From Fidelibacterota bacterium (GTDB lineage: Bacteria; Fidelibacterota; UBA8477; JABMPR01): DNA of 64,000 nucleotides. Position numbers and translations under genes: made by a program. Shown here in pieces: positions 56,869-64,000 of the stretch; the first letter of the stretch is position 1; each line of letters begins with the position of its first letter. The notes below the pieces were generated by a model. It saw only the letters and a list, made by a program, of their open reading frames with translations. It did not search any database and had not been told where the DNA came from. The stretch spans positions 16,111 to 80,110 of the forward strand of contig JAERTH010000075.1 of the NCBI GenBank assembly GCA_016844955.1, read 5' to 3'.

Positions 56869-59800
56869 ATGCCTACGTTTCAGAAACTTCTACCACTGGT
56901 ACTACTGTTCCTTGCTGCCTGTACCTCCACCTCAGTTAAAGATAGATATGACTATTCAAACATGGATAGACCTGTGCGAAAAGCCTATAGTGCGGTGGAT
57001 AATTTTCTGCTTACCAGCATCAAGCAAGAATATCCAATCGTCATTAATAAATACAGCAAAATTGATACAATTATTATCGACCGGAAAAACAGGCGCATAG
57101 AGGTAAATCTTAACCAGGCCTTTGCCACCAGACCATTCAGAGATGAACACACCCAACTCATCCATGCTTCTCTCAGGGAAGCATTGGGTAGAAAGTATGC
57201 GAAATATACATTTACTATCAGGGCTGGCGGCCATAGTATTGAGGAATTGATTCCCAACTACTATCGTGGCACTACCAGAAAATTTGACCATTCCCGAATG
57301 CCCAAACCTGAGAATAGGTCCTTTCCACTGATCCGTAATCTTAGCAAACCACATCGGGCTACAGCAGGACTTTACAATCGCAATATCGCCCTGTGGCATA
57401 GCCATGGCTGGTATTATGAGCAGAAACTGGAGAGATGGGAATGGCAAAGGGCCAGAATCTTTGAGACTGTTGAAGATCTCCTCCCAATGTCCTTCACTGT
57501 TCCCTACTTGATTCCCATGTTGGAAAATGCAGGGGCGCAAGTCTTTCTACCCAGGGAACGTGATGTACAAACCAGAGAAATCGTCGTGGACAATGATGCC
57601 CCGATTACCCGGAATTCATATCAGGAATATTCCACCAAAGCCAATCCCTGGGAAACAGGCTCAAATTCTGGATTTGCAATCAGCACGCCTCCCTACAATG
57701 CAGGATACAACCCATTTACTTCAGGGACATATCGTACGGTTAAAGCGGATACTGCTGAAACCGCAAAAATTAGATGGTTACCAAAAGTCAGTGATTCAGG
57801 TAAATATGGTGTCTACATTGCCTATCATTCCTCAGATAGCAGCATCACCGATGCCCACTATACTATTTATCATGCTGGTGGCAAAAGTGAATTCCTGGTA
57901 AACCAGCAAATGGGTGGTGGCACCTGGATTTATCTGGGTGAATTCTACTTCAACAATAACCCGGATATGGATATTGAAAGGGTTGAGCTGACGAATTTAA
58001 GCCGGGAATCGGGCCAAATAGTATCCGCAGATGGCGTGAGGTTTGGTGGTGGCATGGGTAATGTGGCCCGCAATGGCCAGGTCAGTGGCCGGCCTCGCTT
58101 CACCGAAGGTGCCAGATACTATCTTCAATATGCTGGCATGCCTGATACGCTGGTATACAGCTTTAATGATGAGGAGAGTGATTATAAGGATGACTATCAG
58201 TGTCGGGGAGAATGGGTCAACTATTTAAAGGGAACCCCATTTGGACCAAATGCAGATAGAGATACCAGGGGTTTACAAATTCCCATTGATTTATCCTTTG
58301 CCTTTCATACAGATGCCGGGGTTACCAGAAATGATACTGTAATAGGTACGCTCTCCATTTACAGCACTGCTGACGCCATGGATTCACTCACCTTTCCTGA
58401 TGGGATGTCACGCATGGCCAATCGGGACTTCGCTGATATTCTGCAAACCCAAATTGTTGAGGATATTCGGAAGCTGTATGATCCAGCCTGGTCAAGACGA
58501 CCACTGTGGGATAAGGCCTATAGTGAAGCTTATCGCCCCAATGTCCCTTCTGCTCTCCTGGAGCTGCTGTCACACCAGAATTTTCTGGACATGAAGTTTG
58601 CCATGGATCCCCGCTTCCGGTTTGATGCGAGTCGATCGATTTATAAATCAATGGTGAAATTTATTGCGGCACAATGGCAAGAGGACTATGTCATACAACC
58701 GCTCCCTGTGTCTCACTTCCAGGCCAGTTTTTCTGGACCAGAGCAAATTTATCTGCAATGGGAGCCAGTAACAGATCCCCTTGAAGAAACAGCCACTGCC
58801 GACCAGTACATTCTATATACACGTTATGAAGGTGAAGCCTTTGATAATGGGGTTTTGCTAAATGAGGCACATACCACAATCGATTCAATACACCAGGGAG
58901 TTATTTACAGCTTCAAGGTCACAGCAGTTAATCCAGGTGGAGAAAGTTTTCCATCTGAGATACTATCCGTGTGCCAGATAAACCCTGATGACGATCCTGT
59001 TCTGATTGTTAATGGCTTTGACAGGGTCTCGGCTCCAGCTACCATCGAGACAGCTAAATATCTTGGATTCGCTGATTTTTGGGACGAAGGAGTGCCTGAT
59101 AAATTCGATTTCAATTACATTGGATCCCAATATGATTTTCTGGCTGTTTCACCCTGGTTGGATGATGATGCACCGGGGCATGGTGCCAGTTGGGGTAACT
59201 ACGAGACAACCATTATTCCAGGTAATACTTTCGATTTTCCATATGTGCATGGCCAGGCTATCAAAGCTGCGGGGTATTCATTTGTTTCAGCCAGTGATGA
59301 AGCTGTAATGGATCAGCAACTCATGTTAACTGACTATGATTATGTTGATTTAATCCTGGGTGAAGAGAAGGAAGTACCTGGGCCAAAACTCAACAGCAAG
59401 CGTGAATTTAGGGCCTTCCCCAAAGCACTGCAGAGTGAAATTGAGACCTACTGTGGGAATGGTGGGAATCTATTCATATCAGGTGCCTATGTGGGCAAGG
59501 ACTTGTTCGATAACCATAACGATTCTCTGGATATGGATTTTGGGATGGATGTTTTAAAATTCAGATTTAGAACTGATCACGCAGTCAAAACAGGCGGAGT
59601 GGCTTCCGTAGACTCAAGCTTCTTCCCCAGGGATAATACTATACAGTTCAATACCTCTGTACACCCGAGTATTTATAAAGTTGAATCACCGGATGCCATC
59701 GAACCCGTTGATACGCTCTCGACAACCATACTCAGATATTCAGAGAATAATGCCAGTGCTGCGATTGCACATGCAGGCGAAGCCAAGATTGTTGTCTTTG

Positions 59801-59886
59801 GATTCCCGTTTGAATCAATTGTGAGCAATAAATCCCGGGCTGAAGTAATGCAGGCAGTATTAACTTTCTTTAGAAAATCACATTGA
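56869..59886 (+). CDS. Lipoprotein with amidase-like, golvesin-like and Fn3-like regions
   Basis: Lipobox LLFLAAC; IALWHSHGWYYEQKLERWEWQRARIFETVEDL and FHTDAG amidase-type blocks; WLPKVSDSGKYGVYIAYHSSDSSITDAHYTIYHAGG golvesin-like. Confidence 0.7.
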   Translation: MPTFQKLLPLVLLFLAACTSTSVKDRYDYSNMDRPVRKAYSAVDNFLLTSIKQEYPIVINKYSKIDTIIIDRKNRRIEVNLNQAFATRPFRDEHTQLIHASLREALGRKYAKYTFTIRAGGHSIEELIPNYYRGTTRKFDHSRMPKPENRSFPLIRNLSKPHRATAGLYNRNIALWHSHGWYYEQKLERWEWQRARIFETVEDLLPMSFTVPYLIPMLENAGAQVFLPRERDVQTREIVVDNDAPITRNSYQEYSTKANPWETGSNSGFAISTPPYNAGYNPFTSGTYRTVKADTAETAKIRWLPKVSDSGKYGVYIAYHSSDSSITDAHYTIYHAGGKSEFLVNQQMGGGTWIYLGEFYFNNNPDMDIERVELTNLSRESGQIVSADGVRFGGGMGNVARNGQVSGRPRFTEGARYYLQYAGMPDTLVYSFNDEESDYKDDYQCRGEWVNYLKGTPFGPNADRDTRGLQIPIDLSFAFHTDAGVTRNDTVIGTLSIYSTADAMDSLTFPDGMSRMANRDFADILQTQIVEDIRKLYDPAWSRRPLWDKAYSEAYRPNVPSALLELLSHQNFLDMKFAMDPRFRFDASRSIYKSMVKFIAAQWQEDYVIQPLPVSHFQASFSGPEQIYLQWEPVTDPLEETATADQYILYTRYEGEAFDNGVLLNEAHTTIDSIHQGVIYSFKVTAVNPGGESFPSEILSVCQINPDDDPVLIVNGFDRVSAPATIETAKYLGFADFWDEGVPDKFDFNYIGSQYDFLAVSPWLDDDAPGHGASWGNYETTIIPGNTFDFPYVHGQAIKAAGYSFVSASDEAVMDQQLMLTDYDYVDLILGEEKEVPGPKLNSKREFRAFPKALQSEIETYCGNGGNLFISGAYVGKDLFDNHNDSLDMDFGMDVLKFRFRTDHAVKTGGVASVDSSFFPRDNTIQFNTSVHPSIYKVESPDAIEPVDTLSTTILRYSENNASAAIAHAGEAKIVVFGFPFESIVSNKSRAEVMQAVLTFFRKSH

Positions 59887-60794
59887 ATCCAGAACCTACA
59901 CCAGCCAGGATATCTAATTTTCTAAAATCGAACGATTTAGAGTTTCGCAGTCACTACTGGAATGACCCTAAAGCTCGCTCCGCCTTTAAAGCTTTTATCC
60001 TGGATATTCATGGACTTGATTTTACTACCTGGGAACAAGCCGGGTATTGGGATGCTCGTTATCAACCCTTTTCATTTTTTAAAGATGGGGAGGTGATAGC
60101 AAATGTCTGCATATACGCTATGGATGCGATCATTTCCGGCTCCAATACCACCCTGTTGCAGATTTCTGGGGTTGGGACCTCCGAAGCGTATCGGCGTAAT
60201 GGCCTGAGCAGAGAATTGACAGAACGTGGTATTGAATCTGTAGCAAAAAGCAGGGAGGGTATTTTCCTGTTTGCCGATGAGGAGGCGATCCCCTACTACC
60301 AAAAATGTGGATTCACCGCGCTCCAGGAATATCTCGAAATTTTCTATGCAATTCCTACTGACCCTATTCGAGGTGCCCTAAAGCAGAATATTTCGCAGAG
60401 TGTTGATCTTGATAAAATCTTTAATTATGCCAGTAATAGAGCCCCCATCTCAGAGATATTTAGTGTTTTGAATGCTGAATTGTTCATGTTTCATGCACTT
60501 TACTTTCTCCAGGATCATATCTATGAAATTCCGGAGCTGAAATGTCTGGTCTGCTATAAACGCACCGGGAATTCACTTGATATTTTCGACATCCTTGGCG
60601 AGCAAATCCCTGAGTTTGATACTCTGTATCCCTACATTGCCAGGGAAACTGACCACACTGTCAAATTTCATTTTCATACTGACAAAATGGGGTTGAAAAA
60701 CACTGAGAAGGTGCTTCTGGAGGAACATCATGCCTTTACTCGTGGAAACTTCCCTATCTCAAATCCGATATTTCCTTACACCTCAAGGGCTTAG
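59883..60794 (+). CDS. GNAT family N-acetyltransferase (Eis-like)
   Basis: LLQISGVGTSEAYRRNGLSRELTERGIE acetyl-CoA loop; TTGA overlap with the upstream stop (TTG start). Confidence 0.85.
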   Translation: MNPEPTPARISNFLKSNDLEFRSHYWNDPKARSAFKAFILDIHGLDFTTWEQAGYWDARYQPFSFFKDGEVIANVCIYAMDAIISGSNTTLLQISGVGTSEAYRRNGLSRELTERGIESVAKSREGIFLFADEEAIPYYQKCGFTALQEYLEIFYAIPTDPIRGALKQNISQSVDLDKIFNYASNRAPISEIFSVLNAELFMFHALYFLQDHIYEIPELKCLVCYKRTGNSLDIFDILGEQIPEFDTLYPYIARETDHTVKFHFHTDKMGLKNTEKVLLEEHHAFTRGNFPISNPIFPYTSRA

Positions 60795-60804
60795 GTGATA
60801 TCTG

Positions 60805-61173
60805 ATGGGGTCGAATCCAATTAATCTTATACTCAGGTTTTTGTTAGAACTTGCTGCACTCTACACTTTTGGACTATGGGGCTGGCGACACGGCGAAGGC
60901 TGGACTCGAGTCGCATTAGCTATGGGATTAGTCCTACTCATGGTCGCTTTGTGGGGTGTCTTCAATGTACCAGGGGATCCCAGCAGATCTGGTGGTGCTC
61001 CAGTTATTATTCCTGGACTTCTGAGGTTACTTATAGAGCTACTATTCTTTGCCCTGGCAAGTTGGGCGCTGTTAAATCTGGGATATAACAATTTGTGGTG
61101 GATTTTTGCAACGCTTGTTGGTGTACATTACCTGCTCTCGTACGATAGAATCCAGTGGCTCCTCAAAAACTAA
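60805..61173 (+). CDS. YrdB/DUF2568-like membrane protein
   Basis: RFLLELAALYTFGLWGWRHGEGWTRVALAMGLVLLMVALWGVFNVPGDPSRSGGAPVIIPGLLRLLIELLFFALASWAL. Confidence 0.85.
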   Translation: MGSNPINLILRFLLELAALYTFGLWGWRHGEGWTRVALAMGLVLLMVALWGVFNVPGDPSRSGGAPVIIPGLLRLLIELLFFALASWALLNLGYNNLWWIFATLVGVHYLLSYDRIQWLLKN

Positions 61174-61217
61174 TGGAGCTCATTAAGGTGCTAACGCAAC
61201 TGGGAAAGGATTTGTAA

Positions 61218-63860
61218 GTGAAAATTTTGTCGCCTAAGAATCTTAGACAAATATCACTCTTGATAAATGTCTTTCTGGCTCTAAATCTTTCCGCACAAAT
61301 TGATGAGCTGACCTTACCCACGTATAGACTCGAAATTGATACCCTGCACCTTCAGTCATTGAATGATGACCCCTGGACCGAAGAATACTTCCCCGCAGTT
61401 TTTAGTTATAATGAATACCAATACGATTGCGAGGTTCGCTACAGAGGTGGGACTTCACGGGAGTTACCAAAAAAAAGTTGGCGCATCAAATTTGAAGATG
61501 ACTCAAACTATTTTGGCGTGGAGAAGCTCAATCTAAACGCAGAGTACACTGACCGTTCCCTCATGAGAAACTATCTGGCAATGACGCTTTTTCAGGAAAT
61601 GGAGTATCCGGCTCCAACTACACAGTTTATCAGCTATATCGTTAATGGGCAATACTTCGGAGTACACGTTAGTGTTGAACAGGTCGACGAATTCTTTTTA
61701 GAAAGGAACGATCGCCAGGCTTCCACTCTCTACAAAGCAGAGAGAAATGGCGCTAGTATGACTCCCCTGGTGAGATATGAGGATTATTTCAGCTCATGGG
61801 AAAAGAGAATCGGTAACCCACTGGATTACACAGACATCCAGCTGCTCTTCAATAAATTTATGTATTGGACCAATGAAGATTTTCTAACGCTTATTGGCAC
61901 CGAAGTAGATATCGATAATATTCTGAATTATTTTGCCATTGAATTTTTTATTGTGAGCTATGACTGTTTCACGAAAAATTTCTTTCTCTACTATAATCCC
62001 GATCTAAATGTTTATGAACTTTTCCCCTGGGATAACGATGCAATTCTGGGCAATGAATTCCGGGGTAATTACCATCCCGAGTATGCCAGCTTTTACCACA
62101 ATGCACCAATTAGTAACCACATTTTGTTTCAGCGCCTCATGGAAAATGAAACCTGGCGGGATATTTTCTGGAACAAGATCGAGCACATCAGGAACACCGG
62201 AGTTTCATTCCTGAATACACAGATAGATACAACCTATGCACGTATCAGAAATGATGTTTATCTCGATACCAACAAAATATGCGAGAACCATGAATTTGAT
62301 GCAGAGATAATACGACTACATGACTTCCTTGAAGCTCGACAGAGCTTCCTCGAGGGTTTCAGATATTTTGAGAGGAAGACGCTGTATGACATGTATTGTT
62401 CATCCACTAACCCCACTGCTGATAACCCACGGGTTCAATTCAATGCAACAGTCTTGGAGCCACAAAACATATCGGTCAGGCTTATCAGGAATTTAAACTT
62501 TGATGTATGGGGAGATCATTTCACAACATCCTACCTCCCGCTTTACGATGATGGCAATCATGGTGATTATCTGGCAGGTGATCTTATATATGGGAACTCC
62601 ATAGATATTAATGGCAGTAGTGATGAGATAATTCCATACTACTTCAAGGCTTCTGGATATGATTACCCCGCCAATGGTGGCTTCTATCTTAACTATATCA
62701 ATACCAACACCTTTGCTCTTCTTCCTACGGAAGCTGCTCAAAACCTCGATCAGAATTTGCGCATTGGGGACATCTACAATATCGGAAATGATTATTTTGT
62801 TGAATTGTGCAATTTGGATTCAAATTCACTCAACCTTTCCTACCATCATTTGCAAGCGGGACCATATTTTCAACATTTTATCCTGCCAGAACATACTGTC
62901 CTGGCGCCCAATGATACCTTGATAGTTACAACCAATGAAATCATGTCGAGTGCCATATTTAATCATCATGGGTCACTTGGTAACTTCTATTTCAATATCG
63001 ACTTGGAAGATTCAATCAAGGTTCTAGCACCAGATCTGAGTCCTGTAATTACCAAAGTTTGTGATGAATTCACCCCATTTACAGCTTCATCCCCACCAAT
63101 AATTATCAATGAAATCAATTACAATTCATCCGATGAATTTGAAACCGGAGATTGGGTAGAGCTCTATAATCCCAATAATTTTCCGATTGAGCTGAGCTCC
63201 TGGATTTTCAAAGATGAAGATGACACGCATACATTCATCATTCCCGAAGCTACAATTATTGAATCAGAAGGGTACCTGGTACTCTGTGGTAATGAATCTT
63301 TCTTTCGCACCCTTTTTCCAGAGGTGGAAAATTGGGTGAGTGAGTTTGATTTCGGATTGTCTGGTTGGGGTGAATTGGTGAGGCTGTATAGCGAGACTGG
63401 CCTCCTGGTAGATTCAGTTCGCTACGATGACCACGCTCCATGGCCTTCAGCTGCTGATGGAGAGGGATCAACACTGCAACTAATAGATGTTGAAATGGAT
63501 AATTCCATAGCAGAAAGTTGGGGGGCATCCCACATTTATGGCTCTCCAGGGAGCGAGAATATTGGATTCCTGAATATTGAAGGTCAACAAATATTAGGAT
63601 TTAAATTGATGCCAAACTATCCCAACCCCTTTAACGCATCAACGGTCATACCCTATTCAATTCAACATTCAGGAATTGTGCGCATTGATATTTTCGATAT
63701 ATCTGGCCGGAGTGTCCAAAACCTGGTCTCAGCGAATCAATCTCCCGGAGAATACAAAATCTTTTTCGACGCGACCGGGCTGAGTAGTGGTGTTTATTTG
63801 TGCCGGGTTTTGTTCAATGAAAACTTGATCGGCAACCAGAAGCTGGTTCTCCTACGTTAA
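61218..63860 (+). CDS. CotH-kinase family protein with lamin-tail domain and T9SS-type sorting domain
   Basis: GTG start; RYRGGTSRELPKKSWRIKF, LMRNYLAMTLFQE, YLFPWDNDAILG-type CotH motif (ELFPWDNDAILG), lamin-tail INEINYNSSDEFETGDWVELYNP, C-terminal FNASTVIPYSIQHSGIVRIDIFDISGRSV. Confidence 0.88.
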   Translation: MKILSPKNLRQISLLINVFLALNLSAQIDELTLPTYRLEIDTLHLQSLNDDPWTEEYFPAVFSYNEYQYDCEVRYRGGTSRELPKKSWRIKFEDDSNYFGVEKLNLNAEYTDRSLMRNYLAMTLFQEMEYPAPTTQFISYIVNGQYFGVHVSVEQVDEFFLERNDRQASTLYKAERNGASMTPLVRYEDYFSSWEKRIGNPLDYTDIQLLFNKFMYWTNEDFLTLIGTEVDIDNILNYFAIEFFIVSYDCFTKNFFLYYNPDLNVYELFPWDNDAILGNEFRGNYHPEYASFYHNAPISNHILFQRLMENETWRDIFWNKIEHIRNTGVSFLNTQIDTTYARIRNDVYLDTNKICENHEFDAEIIRLHDFLEARQSFLEGFRYFERKTLYDMYCSSTNPTADNPRVQFNATVLEPQNISVRLIRNLNFDVWGDHFTTSYLPLYDDGNHGDYLAGDLIYGNSIDINGSSDEIIPYYFKASGYDYPANGGFYLNYINTNTFALLPTEAAQNLDQNLRIGDIYNIGNDYFVELCNLDSNSLNLSYHHLQAGPYFQHFILPEHTVLAPNDTLIVTTNEIMSSAIFNHHGSLGNFYFNIDLEDSIKVLAPDLSPVITKVCDEFTPFTASSPPIIINEINYNSSDEFETGDWVELYNPNNFPIELSSWIFKDEDDTHTFIIPEATIIESEGYLVLCGNESFFRTLFPEVENWVSEFDFGLSGWGELVRLYSETGLLVDSVRYDDHAPWPSAADGEGSTLQLIDVEMDNSIAESWGASHIYGSPGSENIGFLNIEGQQILGFKLMPNYPNPFNASTVIPYSIQHSGIVRIDIFDISGRSVQNLVSANQSPGEYKIFFDATGLSSGVYLCRVLFNENLIGNQKLVLLR

Positions 63861-64000
63861 TCCCGAGACAGGTACACCTCTCTGGTACGAACTATCATAT
63901 CTACCAAATGCACCAGGCGATAAGACATTATTTATTGAGAAAGTTGAACCTTAAACCAGTAATCGATGTCATTTGAACCCATTGATGAACCTCCAGGACC

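Noticed and set aside
63932-64000. Possible end of a minus-strand gene (…GSNDIDYWFKVQLSQ*) or a plus-strand fragment (…YVNPETGTPLWYELSYLPNAPGDKTLFIEKVEP*)
   Set aside because: Too short to choose between strands at the window edge.

Overview
64-kb chromosomal window of ordinary coding density. It is probably from a free-living member of the FCB superphylum; Marinimicrobia-like or Bacteroidetes-allied is an inference from two proteins with type IX secretion (T9SS)-style C-terminal sorting domains and from overall gene style. No rRNA, CRISPR array, transposase, integrase or prophage genes were recognised. From left to right: a UspA fragment; a minus-strand operon for 2-oxoacid:ferredoxin oxidoreductase, CoA-transferase and alanine dehydrogenase; a receiver/PPDK_N fusion; a 606-aa orphan; gdhA; a 1545-aa acyl-CoA-synthetase/GNAT megaprotein; an orphan receiver; a eukaryotic-type citrate synthase; an rRNA m5C methyltransferase; a Fur paralog; a rhodanese lipoprotein; a TetR / outer-membrane barrel / LolCDE-like ABC / LolA-like cassette; a large GLUG/Ig-like T9SS cargo protein; a stand-alone degenerate SecA-NBD2-like protein; pruA; small hypothetical genes; putP; a CsgG-like lipoprotein; an orphan STAS protein; a methyltransferase-like/PlsC/Zn-ribbon fusion; an OPT transporter; add; a YedF-like protein; feoA/feoB with fur; uvrD/pcrA; mltG; tRNA-Asp followed by a tandem intergenic repeat; a 16-aa-period surface repeat protein; a golvesin/amidase-like lipoprotein; a GNAT protein; a YrdB-like protein; and a CotH-kinase/lamin-tail T9SS cargo protein. 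The items most worth a second look are the SecA-NBD2-like orphan (33691-34338), the acyl-CoA-synthetase/GNAT megaprotein (13173-17810), the TetR-controlled export cassette (23092-29519), the receiver/PPDK_N protein lacking the phosphohistidine domain (5809-8787), an orphan-promoter small-RNA candidate (42221-42325) and the tandem repeat behind tRNA-Asp (55097-55482). Family calls come from motif recognition by eye; no database search was run.
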